A stretch of DNA of 45,071 nt from Stenotrophomonas_A sp036566925 (GTDB lineage Bacteria; Pseudomonadota; Gammaproteobacteria; Xanthomonadales; Xanthomonadaceae), in contig DATCVI010000009.1 of NCBI GenBank assembly GCA_036566925.1, forward strand, positions 1-45,071. Direction: 5' to 3'. This document shows, piece by piece, positions 1 through 8,624 of this stretch; the stretch's first letter is position 1, and every line of letters starts with the position of its first letter. Below the pieces are notes generated by a model. It was not told where the DNA came from. It saw only the letters and a list, made by a program, of their open reading frames with translations, and ran no database searches. The position numbers were made by a program, and so were the translations under genes.

Positions 1-51
1 CCCTTGGCCTCCGCCGAATGGACAGGTACTTCAGTTCACTAGCCGCAAGCT

Positions 52-1095
52 TCATTCCACCTGCACCACCACCTTCCCCTGGTTCCGCCCCTGCAGCAGC
101 CCCGCCAACGCCGCCGGCGCCTGCTCCAGACCCTGCACGACATCCTCGGTCGGCACGATGTCGCCGGCTTCGATCCAGGCGCTCATGTCGCGCAGGAAAT
201 CGGCGTGGCGGGTGGCGTAGTGGTCGAGGATAATGAAGCCCTGCAGACGCACGCGCTTTTGCAGCACAGCGGCGAGCAGTTGCGGCGTCCGGTCCGGTCC
301 GTGTGCCGACTCTGCCTCGTTGTAGTGCGAGATAAATCCGCATAGCGGGATGCGCGCGCCGACATTGAGCAGCGGCAGCACCGCAGCCAGCACATCGCCG
401 CCCACGTTTTCGAAATAGACGTCGATACCCTCGGGACAGGCTTCGGCCAGCCGCGCGGCGAGATCGGGTTCGCGGCGGTCCAGGCATGCATCGAATCGCA
501 ACGTATCGACGGCATGCCGGCACTTGTCGGCACCGCCAGCGATACCGATGACGCGAGCGCCGCGCAGCCGGGCGATCTGGCCGACCATCGCACCGACAGC
601 GCCAGTAGCGGCAGCCACCACGACCGTTTCACCGGCGCGCGGCTGCCCGATATCGAGCAGGCCGACGTAGGCGGTGAAGCCCGGCATGCCGAGCGCCCCA
701 AGTGCCAGCGAGGGCCGCGCCAGGGTATCGATCGGTTGCAGGTCGCTGCCATCGGAAACGCCGTAGTCCTGCCAACCGGTTTGCGCGAGTACGCGCTGGC
801 CGACCCGCAGCGTGGGATGGCGCGAGTCGACGATGCGGCTGACAGTGCCACCCACCATCGTGCCGCCGAGCGGAACCGGTGGCGCGTAGCCGGGGCCTAC
901 GGGGTCCATCAGGTTGCGCATGTAGGGATCGAGCGAGAGGAATTGTGTGCGCAGCAGCACCTGGCCCTGCGCCAGTTCGGGCACGGGCACTTGCTCGATG
1001 CGGAAATCCGTGGCCACCGGCACGCCGCTTGGATACGCGGCCAGCACGATGCGGCGATTGACGTGCGGCACTTCGTTAGCGTTGGAAAGGCTCAC
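52..1095 (-). CDS. NADP-dependent medium-chain oxidoreductase (CurA/YncB-like)
   Basis: This encodes a 347-residue zinc-independent medium-chain reductase/dehydrogenase of the NADP-dependent alkenal/one oxidoreductase group, probably reducing carbon-carbon double bonds of enones with NADPH in the cytoplasm. The sequence shows the N-terminal GroES-like part (VLLRTQFLSLDPYMRNLMD), the family signature that places a Tyr-Met after Asp-Pro. A Rossmann nucleotide loop follows (AAATGAVGAMVGQIA). The GTG start at 1095 is chosen because a GGAGGT ribosome site lies 5 bases upstream and because the GTG overlaps the TGA of the upstream transporter gene as GTGA. The open frame continues upstream to 1368 but there lies inside the transporter. 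Neighbour: second gene of a two-gene operon with the MFS exporter. The physiological substrate is unknown. Confidence 0.9.
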   Translation of the reverse strand: MSLSNANEVPHVNRRIVLAAYPSGVPVATDFRIEQVPVPELAQGQVLLRTQFLSLDPYMRNLMDPVGPGYAPPVPLGGTMVGGTVSRIVDSRHPTLRVGQRVLAQTGWQDYGVSDGSDLQPIDTLARPSLALGALGMPGFTAYVGLLDIGQPRAGETVVVAAATGAVGAMVGQIARLRGARVIGIAGGADKCRHAVDTLRFDACLDRREPDLAARLAEACPEGIDVYFENVGGDVLAAVLPLLNVGARIPLCGFISHYNEAESAHGPDRTPQLLAAVLQKRVRLQGFIILDHYATRHADFLRDMSAWIEAGDIVPTEDVVQGLEQAPAALAGLLQGRNQGKVVVQVE

Positions 1096-2321
1096 AGCAC
1101 ACCTCCGGTTTGGGTCTGGGAACCGCTGTCGCGCGGGCCGCGGCGCCAGGCCAGCAATGCGCCCAGGGTCATTGCCACCACGGCGAACATCGGCCCGCCG
1201 AAGGCGCCGAAATGATCGACCAGCAGACCGCCGCCGATGGCGCCGCTGGCAATCGCGATCTGGAAAGCGGCCACCAGCAGGCCGCTGGCTTCTTCGGCCT
1301 GGTCCGGCGCAGCGCGCACGATCCAGATCTGGAAACCGACCGGGAACGCGCCGAACGCGAAGCCCCACAGCGTGATCGCCACCGCCGCTACCGCCGGCGA
1401 GTCACCGCGCGCGAGCAACGCCGCAGCCAGCAACGCGATGGTCGTACCGCCGAAGACGATCGCCAGGCGTTCGCTACGGCCCGCCAACCAACCGCCGAAC
1501 AAGTTGCCGAAGAAGCCGCCGATGCCATAGGCCAGCAGCACCCCGGACACGGCCGCTACCGACAGATGGGTGATGTTCTCCATCAACGGACGCACATAGG
1601 TGAAGCCAGCAAAGTGGCCGGAGATCACCAACAGCACCGCCAGCAGCACGACGCGAATCGGGGCCCGCCGCAGTAGAGCGCCAAGCACGCGCAGGTCGGC
1701 GCTGGCGCGTGGTCGCAGCGGCGGCAAGGTGGCGAGTTGGGCTACCAGCGTGACCAGGGCGATGGCGCCGGCCGCGAAGAATGCGCTGCGCCAGCCCCAG
1801 GTCGCCCCCATCCAGGCACCGACAGGGGCGGCACACACGGTGGCGACCGAGACGCCGGTGAGGATCAACGACATTGCGCGCGGAAACAGCGCTTGCGGCA
1901 CCAACCGCATCGCCAGCGGCGCGGCCATCGCCCAGAAGCCGCCCAGGGCGACGCCAAGCAGCACCCGGGCTACCAGCAAGGTCGGCAAGTCGCGCGCGAG
2001 CACGGCCAGGGCGTTGGACAACAACAGCAATACGGTAAAAGCGAACATCACGTAGCGCCGGTCGAGCTGGCGCAGCAGCAATGGCAATGCCGGCGCGGCG
2101 ACCGCAGCAACCAGGGCGGTGGCAGTGACGCTTTGCCCGGCTGCGCCCTCGCTGACCCTGAGGTCGCTGGCCATCGCCGTGAGCAGGCTGGCGGGGAGGA
2201 ATTCCGCGGTGACCAGGCCGAACACGCCCAGGGTGAGGGAAAACACCGCCGGCCAACGGGCCTGGGCGACGTCGTCGACGACTGCCGACGCCGGCGTATC
2301 GGAATAAAGCTCGGAAGACAT
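1092..2321 (-). CDS. MFS efflux transporter
   Basis: This is a 409-residue major facilitator superfamily protein with about 12 hydrophobic segments, of the drug/sugar/nucleoside-efflux type (AraJ/NepI/YdhP group). The first helix begins around FSLTLGVFGLVTAEFLPASLL, which matches the usual T-x-E-F-LPA motif of this subgroup. The ATG at 2321 is preferred over the longer frame to 2450 because the extension (SMSGAPAAAPGWEDW...) is not membrane-like and would cover the divergent regulator. It overlaps the oxidoreductase start by four bases, so the two are translationally coupled. The divergent AraC regulator starts 73 bases away and probably controls this operon. The exported compound cannot be told from sequence. 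Confidence 0.9.
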   Translation of the reverse strand: MSSELYSDTPASAVVDDVAQARWPAVFSLTLGVFGLVTAEFLPASLLTAMASDLRVSEGAAGQSVTATALVAAVAAPALPLLLRQLDRRYVMFAFTVLLLLSNALAVLARDLPTLLVARVLLGVALGGFWAMAAPLAMRLVPQALFPRAMSLILTGVSVATVCAAPVGAWMGATWGWRSAFFAAGAIALVTLVAQLATLPPLRPRASADLRVLGALLRRAPIRVVLLAVLLVISGHFAGFTYVRPLMENITHLSVAAVSGVLLAYGIGGFFGNLFGGWLAGRSERLAIVFGGTTIALLAAALLARGDSPAVAAVAITLWGFAFGAFPVGFQIWIVRAAPDQAEEASGLLVAAFQIAIASGAIGGGLLVDHFGAFGGPMFAVVAMTLGALLAWRRGPRDSGSQTQTGGVL

Positions 2322-2394
2322 CGGAAAGGGTTCACGGGTTGGGTACGGCAGAGTAGGCGTATCATTCAGGCGTTTCCATGCCGGAACCCCCTCA

Positions 2395-3387
2395 ATGCTT
2401 GTCCAATCCTCCCAGCCCGGCGCCGCGGCCGGCGCCCCCGACATGCTCACCCAGGTCCTGCTCGGCCTGCGCCTGGACGGGGTGGAGTATGGCCGCTGCC
2501 AATTGCAGGCGCCCTGGGCGATCGATTACCCGGCCCAGGCCGAAGCGCGCTTCCATTTCGTCGCCCGAGGGGGTGCCTGGTTGCGATGCGGCGAGCAACC
2601 CTGGCTGCAACTGCACGCCGGCGATGCGGTGCTGTTGCCGCGCGGCAGCGCGCACGTCCTGGCGAGCCGCCCGGACGTGGCGCCGATAACGTTGCAGCGT
2701 TGCCAGCGGACGCCGGTCTCCGACCAGATGTATCTGGTCGATGCCGATGCCAGCGCCGAGGTCGCGACGGATCTCGCCGCGCCGGCCGACGTGCTGTTCT
2801 GCGGCGCCATGCGTTTCAACCTCGATCCGCTGCACCCGCTGCTGGCGCTGATGCCGGAGCGCATGCTGGCCGGCGACCTGGTCAAGCGCGACCCAGCGGT
2901 GCCGGCGCTGCTGGAGGCGATGGAGCGCGAGGCGGCGCTGGACCGCATCGGCGCCTGCGGCATCCTCGCCCGCCTGGCCGACGTCCTGGCGGCGAGCATC
3001 ATCCGCGCCTGGGTGGAGTGTGCTTGCAGCGACTCCAGCGGTTGGATCGCCGCGGTCCACTGCCCGAAGATCGGCAAGGTGATCGCCGCGATCCATGCCG
3101 CGCCCGAGCGCGACTGGAACGTGCCGGAGCTGGCCGAGCTCATGGGCGCCTCGCGCTCGCGCTTCGCCGAATCCTTCACCCGCACCGTGGGCGAAAGCCC
3201 GGCGCGCTATGTCGCCAAGGTGAAGATGTTCCAGGCCAGGCGCTGGATCGAGCAGGACGGCATGCGCGTCACCGTAGCGGCCGGGCGCCTGGGCTACGAC
3301 TCGGAAGCTTCCTTCAGCCGCGCCTTCAAACGTATCGTCGGCGTGCCGCCGAGCGCGGTGCGCACCCGCGCGGCCGCAGTTCGCTAG
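2395..3387 (+). CDS. AraC family transcriptional regulator
   Basis: This 330-residue regulator has an N-terminal cupin-type sensing domain (about residues 20-200; it contains the beta-barrel stretch ARFHFVARGGAWLRCGE and LHAGDAVLLPRGSAHVL) and a C-terminal double helix-turn-helix (about 225-325). The second helix-turn-helix carries the AraC signature (RLGYDSEASFSRAFKRIVG followed by PPSAVR). An ATG at 2443 in the same frame is a possible shorter start. It is transcribed away from the MFS/oxidoreductase operon with only 73 bases between them, the usual arrangement for a local regulator. That gap contains GGGTTC (2328-2333) and its complement GAACCC (2384-2389), a weak candidate operator pair. 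The inducer is unknown. Confidence 0.92.
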   Translation: MLVQSSQPGAAAGAPDMLTQVLLGLRLDGVEYGRCQLQAPWAIDYPAQAEARFHFVARGGAWLRCGEQPWLQLHAGDAVLLPRGSAHVLASRPDVAPITLQRCQRTPVSDQMYLVDADASAEVATDLAAPADVLFCGAMRFNLDPLHPLLALMPERMLAGDLVKRDPAVPALLEAMEREAALDRIGACGILARLADVLAASIIRAWVECACSDSSGWIAAVHCPKIGKVIAAIHAAPERDWNVPELAELMGASRSRFAESFTRTVGESPARYVAKVKMFQARRWIEQDGMRVTVAAGRLGYDSEASFSRAFKRIVGVPPSAVRTRAAAVR

Positions 3388-3456
3388 CGGCCCGCGGCAG
3401 GCAAGCAGCGGCCGCGTGGCATGATGCGCGATCGTCGTTGCCCGTTGCACCGAACC

Positions 3457-4335
3457 ATGTCCCCTGCGCACCGCACTGCCCTGCCGATCCTTGCCGTCCT
3501 CGGCTCCATCGTCTCGTTGTGCTTCGGCACTTCGCTGGCCAAGCATTTGTTCCCGGTCATCGGCGCACCGGCTACCACACTGCTGCGGGTCGGCTTTGCG
3601 GCGTTGCTGATGCTTGCAGTGCAGCGGCCCTGGCGCGACTGGCCGGCACCGCGTGCGCTCGGGCTCATCGTCGGCTACGGCGTGGTGCTGGGCGCGATGA
3701 ACCTGTCGTTCTACCTGGCGCTGCGCACGATCCCCTTCGGCATCGCGGTTGCAATTGAATTCACCGGACCGTTGGCGGTGGCGCTGTTGTCTTCGCGCCG
3801 CGCCCTGGATTTCGTCTGGATCGTCTTCGCCGTCGCCGGGTTGTCGTTGCTGGTGCCGCGCGGCAGCCTCGAAGCCTCGCTGGATGTGCAGGGCGTTGCC
3901 TGGGCCTTGGTCGCTGCCTTGTGCTGGGCGCTGTATATCGTGATCGGCCAGCGCGCCGGCCAGGCCGCCGGCCGCGCCACCGTGCCGCTCGGCCTGGTGG
4001 TAGCGACGTTGGTGGCGTTGCCGTTCGGCGTTACCCAGGTCGGCGCGGTGTTCGCCACGCCCGCGCTGTTGGCCTTCGCCGCCGGGGTGGCATTGTTGTC
4101 CAGCGCTATTCCCTATTCGCTGGAAATCTACGCGCTGCGGCACCTGCCGCGGCAGACCTTCGGCATCCTGCTGAGCCTGGAGCCGGCGGTCGCGGCCTTG
4201 GCCGGTTGGCTGTTGTTGTCCGAAGCACTGAGCCAGCGCCAGTGGCTGGCGATCGTCTGCATCATGGTCGCCTCTGCCGGTGCGGCGCTGGCGACGCGCC
4301 GGCGCACTGCCGCGCCGGTGCCCGTGGACGGCTGA
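3457..4335 (+). CDS. rhtA: Threonine/homoserine exporter RhtA-like (EamA/DMT family)
   Basis: This encodes a 292-residue inner-membrane protein with ten hydrophobic segments and two EamA repeats. It follows the E. coli RhtA sequence closely by memory: SLAKHLFPVIGAPATT near the N-terminus, then GIAVAIEFTGPLAVALLSSR and later ISSAIPYSLE-type and FGILLSLEPAVAALAG segments. RhtA exports threonine, homoserine and some other amino acids and analogues. The ATG at 3457 gives the usual family length (about 295). An in-frame ATG at 3421 would add 12 residues. It stands alone, 69 bases after the AraC gene and convergent with the ABC exporter. The family is certain, the exact substrate range is inference. 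Confidence 0.9.
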   Translation: MSPAHRTALPILAVLGSIVSLCFGTSLAKHLFPVIGAPATTLLRVGFAALLMLAVQRPWRDWPAPRALGLIVGYGVVLGAMNLSFYLALRTIPFGIAVAIEFTGPLAVALLSSRRALDFVWIVFAVAGLSLLVPRGSLEASLDVQGVAWALVAALCWALYIVIGQRAGQAAGRATVPLGLVVATLVALPFGVTQVGAVFATPALLAFAAGVALLSSAIPYSLEIYALRHLPRQTFGILLSLEPAVAALAGWLLLSEALSQRQWLAIVCIMVASAGAALATRRRTAAPVPVDG

Positions 4336-4346
4336 AGCGCGTCGGG

Positions 4347-6179
4347 TTACGCGTCGGCCGCCACGAACCCACCGGTCTGCCGTGCCCACAGCCGCGCGTA
4401 CAGGCCACCGCGCGCCACCAGTTCGGCGTGCGTGCCGGTCTCCACGATTGCGCCCTGGTCCATCACCACCAGCCGGTCCATCCGCGCGATGGTCGAAAGC
4501 CGGTGTGCAATCGCGATTACGGTCTTGCCGGTCATCAAATCGTCCAGGCTGTCCTGGATAGCCGCTTCCACCTCCGAATCCAGCGCGGAGGTTGCCTCGT
4601 CCAGCACCAGGATCGGCGCATCCTTCAACAACACGCGCGCGATAGCGATGCGCTGGCGCTGGCCACCGGACAACTTCACCCCACGCTCGCCGACATGCGC
4701 GTCGTAACCGCGCCGGCCCTCGCCATCCACCAGCGTCTCGATGAAAGCATCGGCGCGCGCCCGCGCCACCGCCGCCTGCATCTGCGCCACCGTCGCATCG
4801 GGGCGCCCGTATAGCAGGTTGTCGCGGATCGAACGGTGCAACAGCGAAGTGTCCTGCGTCACCACGCCGATCTGCCCGCGCAGGCTCTCCTGGGTCACGT
4901 GCGCGATGTCCTGCCCATCGATCAGGATGCGCCCCTGCTCCAGGTCGTACAGGCGCAGTAGCACGTTGACCAGCGTGGATTTACCCGCACCCGAAGGTCC
5001 GACCAGGCCGATCTTCTCGCCCGGCCGCACCACCAGGTCGAGCCCGGCGATGACACCGCCACGCTTGCCGTAGTGGAAATGGATGTCCTCGAAATGCACC
5101 TGGCCGCGACTCACCTGCAGCGGCCGCGCATCGGCTGCATCCTGCACCGTCAGCGGTTGCGAGATCGTCTGCATGCCGTCCTGCACCGTGCCGATATCCT
5201 CGAAGATGCCGTTGACCGTCCACATGATCCAGCCGGACATATTGTGGATGCGGATCACCAGGCCAGTGGCCAGCGTGATCGCCCCGACCGTCACCTGCCC
5301 GCGCTGCCACAGCCACAGCGCCAGCGCGCAGGTACCGACAATGAGGAACCCGTTGGCGATCGCGATCCACGTGTCCAGCGCCGTGGTCATGCGCGTCTGC
5401 CGACGATGCTTCACCGCCAGCTCCTCTACCGCATCGCGCACGTACCCTTGCTCGCGCCCGGCATGCGCAAACAGCTTCAGCGTCGAAATATTGGTATAGC
5501 CATCGACAATGCGCCCCATCGCCTTCGAGCGCGCATCCGAAGCGATCCACGCCCGCTCCTTCATCCGCGGCACGAACCAGGCCATCAGCCCCACATACAC
5601 CACCAACCAGGCCAGCAATGGCACCGTCAGGATCGGATCGGCCCGCGCGAACAACCACAGCGCACTGCCGGTATAGACCACGATGTACCAGAGCGCATCG
5701 ACCATCTGCACCGCCGACTCCCGCAGCGACGTCCCCGTCTGCATGACCCGATTGGCGATGCGGCCGGCGAAATCATTCTGGAAGAACGACAGGCTTTGCC
5801 GCACCACATAGTTATGCATCAACCAGCGCGAACGATTGCTCAGCCCCGGCACGATGGCCTGGTTGACCAGCAGATTGTGCAGCGCCACCAACAACGGCCG
5901 CAGCAACAACGTGATCGCCGCCATCCAGCCCAACACCGTCGCATGCCGCTCGAAGAACCCCGGCCCCGGCCCCGCCGCCAGCAGATCGACGATGCGCCCG
6001 AGGAAATCGAACATCGCCACCTCCACCAGCGCCAGCAACAACCCCGCCACCAATGTGGCGAGCAGCACCGGCCACACCGGCCGCAGATAGTGCAGATAAA
6101 AACGCCAGACCGAACGCGGCGGGGTAGCGAAATCAGCCTTGGGAAAAACATCGATCAGCGACTCAAACCAGCGAAACAT
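4347..6179 (-). CDS. ABC exporter, fused permease and ATPase
   Basis: This is a 610-residue half-transporter with six transmembrane helices (about residues 25-320) followed by a nucleotide-binding domain (about 355-600). All ATPase motifs are visible: Walker A GPSGAGKST, Q-loop VVTQDTSLLHRSI, signature LSGGQRQRIA, Walker B ILVLDEATS, D-loop SALDSE and the H-loop IAHRLST. It should work as a homodimer in the inner membrane, exporting lipids or drugs in the MsbA/multidrug style. The substrate is not readable from the sequence. The ATG at 6179 is chosen because the nine extra upstream codons run into the repeat-containing gap. It is convergent with rhtA, with 11 bases between the stop codons. 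Confidence 0.93.
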   Translation of the reverse strand: MFRWFESLIDVFPKADFATPPRSVWRFYLHYLRPVWPVLLATLVAGLLLALVEVAMFDFLGRIVDLLAAGPGPGFFERHATVLGWMAAITLLLRPLLVALHNLLVNQAIVPGLSNRSRWLMHNYVVRQSLSFFQNDFAGRIANRVMQTGTSLRESAVQMVDALWYIVVYTGSALWLFARADPILTVPLLAWLVVYVGLMAWFVPRMKERAWIASDARSKAMGRIVDGYTNISTLKLFAHAGREQGYVRDAVEELAVKHRRQTRMTTALDTWIAIANGFLIVGTCALALWLWQRGQVTVGAITLATGLVIRIHNMSGWIMWTVNGIFEDIGTVQDGMQTISQPLTVQDAADARPLQVSRGQVHFEDIHFHYGKRGGVIAGLDLVVRPGEKIGLVGPSGAGKSTLVNVLLRLYDLEQGRILIDGQDIAHVTQESLRGQIGVVTQDTSLLHRSIRDNLLYGRPDATVAQMQAAVARARADAFIETLVDGEGRRGYDAHVGERGVKLSGGQRQRIAIARVLLKDAPILVLDEATSALDSEVEAAIQDSLDDLMTGKTVIAIAHRLSTIARMDRLVVMDQGAIVETGTHAELVARGGLYARLWARQTGGFVAADA

Positions 6180-6269
6180 GGCGCACACCCTCAAAGCAGG
6201 CCCCAATTATCGCAGCCCCAGCTCACGCTGTTGCCCTTGCCCTCCCCCACCCCCAGCGCCGAACCATCG

Positions 6270-6431
6270 GGCGTTCGGGGGCAGGCCGTTTTCGGGACAA
6301 TCGGCGACATGGATGTCGCATCGGCTGGTCCTTTCCCCGCCCGTGGCGACGGCGTCATTCCGGCGGCCACGGAAACTCTAACGGAGCGCGGGTTCACGGC
6401 GTGTCCCGAAAGCGGCCTGCCCCCGGACGCC
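6270..6431. repeat. Palindromic element, copy 1 (30-bp arms, enlarged 102-nt core)
   Basis: The left arm 6270-6299 and right arm 6402-6431 are complementary at 28 of 30 positions. Both mismatches are T/G pairs that would still wobble in RNA. The arm ends facing the core read CGGGACA and TGTCCCG, as in copies 2 and 3 at 44 kb. The core starts with ATCGGCGACATGGATGTCGC and ends GGTTCACGGCG, like the other copies, but the middle is replaced by about 70 bases of unrelated sequence. It fills most of the 286-base gap between the ABC exporter and the serine hydrolase. Nothing else was recognised in that gap. Confidence 0.85.
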
Positions 6432-6465
6432 GCGCAGCCCGACAAAACGGCCGAAAAGCCCGCTC

Positions 6466-8031
6466 TTAAAGCTCCACCGGCCTCAAAACCAAATCCTGAA
6501 AATCAAAACTGAAATCCGTCAACGGCGACACCGCCTCCATGCGCACCTCCCGCACCACCCCATCCGCAGACAGCGCGAAATTCACGAACGCATCCGCATT
6601 GAGCGAACGATCATCCCACCGCACCACGAACGTATCGTGCTGCCAATGCTCCAGCGTCCCCAGCAACTGCGGTGTCCGGCTGAAGCGCAAACGCAACTTT
6701 CCCCCCTCCTGCGTCAGCACCACCTGCCCATACCAGGGATCCACGTAAGTGCCCGCATACCGTGCCAACGCCAACGACGGCCGCGAACGCGCATCACGCG
6801 CCGCCACATGCTTGGCCCAACTCGTATCGGCATTGGCCTGCGCCTTGGCCACCGCCGCCGCATACGCCGCGGTCCAATCCGTCGCCGGCGCTCGCAGATA
6901 CGCATCGAGCACCTGCATGGTGATCGCGTTGAACGCCGCGCCCACTTCCTGGTTCGTCAACACCACTACGCCCAGCTTCTGCGCCGGCAGCAGTGTCAAC
7001 CGCGACACCATGCCCGGCCAACCGCCGGTGTGCCAGACCAGGCGCTGGCCCCGATACGAACTCAAGCTCCAGCCCTCGCCGTAACCGGCAAAATCCGGCC
7101 GCGCCGCCGCCAATGCCGGCACGCTCGGCTCGGGGATCGGCTGCGGCGTAATCATCGACCACATCTCGCGCTGCCGCTGCTCGCTGAAAAGCGGCTTGCC
7201 ATCCGACAAGCGGCCGCCGTCCAGTTGCACCCGCATCCACTTGGCCAGATCGTCCACGCTGGCATAGATGCCGCCAGCGCCGGAATTGTTCGCCCAGGTC
7301 AGCGGCGCCACCGTGCGCAGCTCGCTGAAATCGTACTTGGCGTGGCCCACCGCCGGCGCGTCGCCGGGCTGCAGATGATCGGCGTTGAAACGCGTGCCGC
7401 GCATGCCGACCGGGTCGAAAATGCGCTGCTGCAAGAAGTCGGCATACGACAGGCCCGAGACCTGCTCGATGACCTGCTGGGCCACCGCGTAGAGGATATT
7501 GTCGTAGGCATAGCGGTCGCGGAACCCGCCCTTCAGCGGCACCTTGGCCAGGCGCGCAACCACCTCCTTGCTGTCGTAGGTGGTCGCCGGCCAATACAGC
7601 AGGTCGCCGGCGCCGAGGGTGAGTCCACTGCGATGCGAGAGCAGATCGCGGATGCGCATCTCGCCGGTCACGTAGGGATCGGACATGCGGAACCACGGCA
7701 GGTGATCGATCACCCGGTCATCCAGCTTCAGCTTGCCCTCGTCGGCCAGGATCGACAGCGAGGCGGCGGTGAAGGCCTTGGTGTTGGAGGCGATGGCGAA
7801 CGGCGTCTGCGCATCGACGCGGCCAGGCTTGCCCTGCTCGCGCACGCCGTAGCCACGCGCCAGCACCACCTCGCCATCCTTGACGATGGCCACGGCTATG
7901 CCCGGCACGTCGAACTGCTGGCGCACCCGCTCCACCTGCGCATCGAAATCTTCCAGGCCCGCCGGCAGCGCCTGTGCCTGCGTCACCACCGATACCAGCA
8001 GCATCGCGCCTCCCCATGCCCATTTTTTCAA
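6466..8031 (-). CDS. Secreted serine hydrolase, beta-lactamase/PBP fold (class C type)
   Basis: This encodes a 521-residue exported protein. It has an N-terminal signal peptide ending near AQA/LPA, a penicillin-binding-protein-like catalytic domain to about residue 370, and a C-terminal domain like DUF3471. The three active-site motifs are visible: S-N-T-K (Ser82, Lys85), Y-D-N (Tyr176, Asn178) and H-T-G in VWHTGGWPG. Family members are DD-peptidases, esterases or peptidases, and true beta-lactamase activity cannot be assumed. The start is TTG at 8031, supported by GGAGAAG six to ten bases upstream and by a clean signal peptide directly after it. It is divergent from the VOC gene. Confidence 0.9.
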   Translation of the reverse strand: MKKWAWGGAMLLVSVVTQAQALPAGLEDFDAQVERVRQQFDVPGIAVAIVKDGEVVLARGYGVREQGKPGRVDAQTPFAIASNTKAFTAASLSILADEGKLKLDDRVIDHLPWFRMSDPYVTGEMRIRDLLSHRSGLTLGAGDLLYWPATTYDSKEVVARLAKVPLKGGFRDRYAYDNILYAVAQQVIEQVSGLSYADFLQQRIFDPVGMRGTRFNADHLQPGDAPAVGHAKYDFSELRTVAPLTWANNSGAGGIYASVDDLAKWMRVQLDGGRLSDGKPLFSEQRQREMWSMITPQPIPEPSVPALAAARPDFAGYGEGWSLSSYRGQRLVWHTGGWPGMVSRLTLLPAQKLGVVVLTNQEVGAAFNAITMQVLDAYLRAPATDWTAAYAAAVAKAQANADTSWAKHVAARDARSRPSLALARYAGTYVDPWYGQVVLTQEGGKLRLRFSRTPQLLGTLEHWQHDTFVVRWDDRSLNADAFVNFALSADGVVREVRMEAVSPLTDFSFDFQDLVLRPVEL

Positions 8032-8144
8032 GCGTCTTCTCCGGTTGCAGATAGCGCCGCGCCATGGCGCGGATACGGTTTCGCACGATAGTAACGCGGC
8101 CGCGACCAGCCTTGCCGTTCGCCCGCCTGATGGAAGCCGCCCGC

Positions 8145-8573
8145 ATGTCCGCAGCCGCCGATACCCGTGCCACGATCATTCCCTGCCTGCGCTACCGCGA
8201 CGCCCACGCCGCGATCGACTGGTTGTGCCGTGCCTTTGGCTTCGAGCGGCACGCGGTGTACGAGCAGGACGGCATGGTCCTGCACGCGCAGCTGAGTTTC
8301 GGCAACGGCATGGTGATGCTGGGCTCGGTCGACGGCATCAGTGAGTGGGGCAAGCTGATCGTGCAGCCCGGCGAAGTCGGCGGGCGCGAAACCCAGAGCG
8401 CCTGCGTGGTGGTGGCCGACGCCGATGCCCACCATGCCCAGGCGGTGGCGGCCGGGGCCGAAGTGGTCATCGCACTGTCCGACCAGGGCTATGGCGGTCG
8501 TGGATATGCCTGCCGCGACCCGGAAGGCCACCTGTGGTGGTTCGGCGACTACGATCCTTGGCGCCAGGCGTGA
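8145..8573 (+). CDS. VOC superfamily protein (glyoxalase/bleomycin-resistance fold)
   Basis: This is a 142-residue single VOC domain of the PhnB/YdfO-like type. It has paired beta-alpha-beta-beta-beta units with the family segments ATIIPCLRYRDAHAAIDWLCRAFGFE at the start and RGYACRDPEGHLWWFGDYDPW at the end. Such proteins bind or modify small molecules, often with a metal, and this one has no assignable substrate. The ATG at 8145 has GGAAG nine bases upstream. An in-frame ATG at 8130 is the alternative. It is followed after 51 bases by the DUF72 gene on the same strand and may share its transcript. Confidence 0.88.
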   Translation: MSAAADTRATIIPCLRYRDAHAAIDWLCRAFGFERHAVYEQDGMVLHAQLSFGNGMVMLGSVDGISEWGKLIVQPGEVGGRETQSACVVVADADAHHAQAVAAGAEVVIALSDQGYGGRGYACRDPEGHLWWFGDYDPWRQA

Positions 8574-8624
8574 TGCCTGCGGCCGACGCTGGCACACTGT
8601 CGGCCTGCGCGACCGGAGGATCCG

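Noticed and set aside
1096..1368. N-terminal extension of the oxidoreductase
   Set aside because: It overlaps the transporter gene in another frame, and the GTG at 1095 has a clear GGAGGT site.
2328..2389. GGGTTC/GAACCC as the AraC operator
   Set aside because: Six-base arms 50 bases apart are too weak in GC-rich DNA to call a site. It is mentioned only with the regulator.
6191..6445. Open frames on both strands over the 6.3 kb palindromic repeat
   Set aside because: They consist largely of repeat arms and core, have no ribosome site and match no family. The DNA structure explains the openness.
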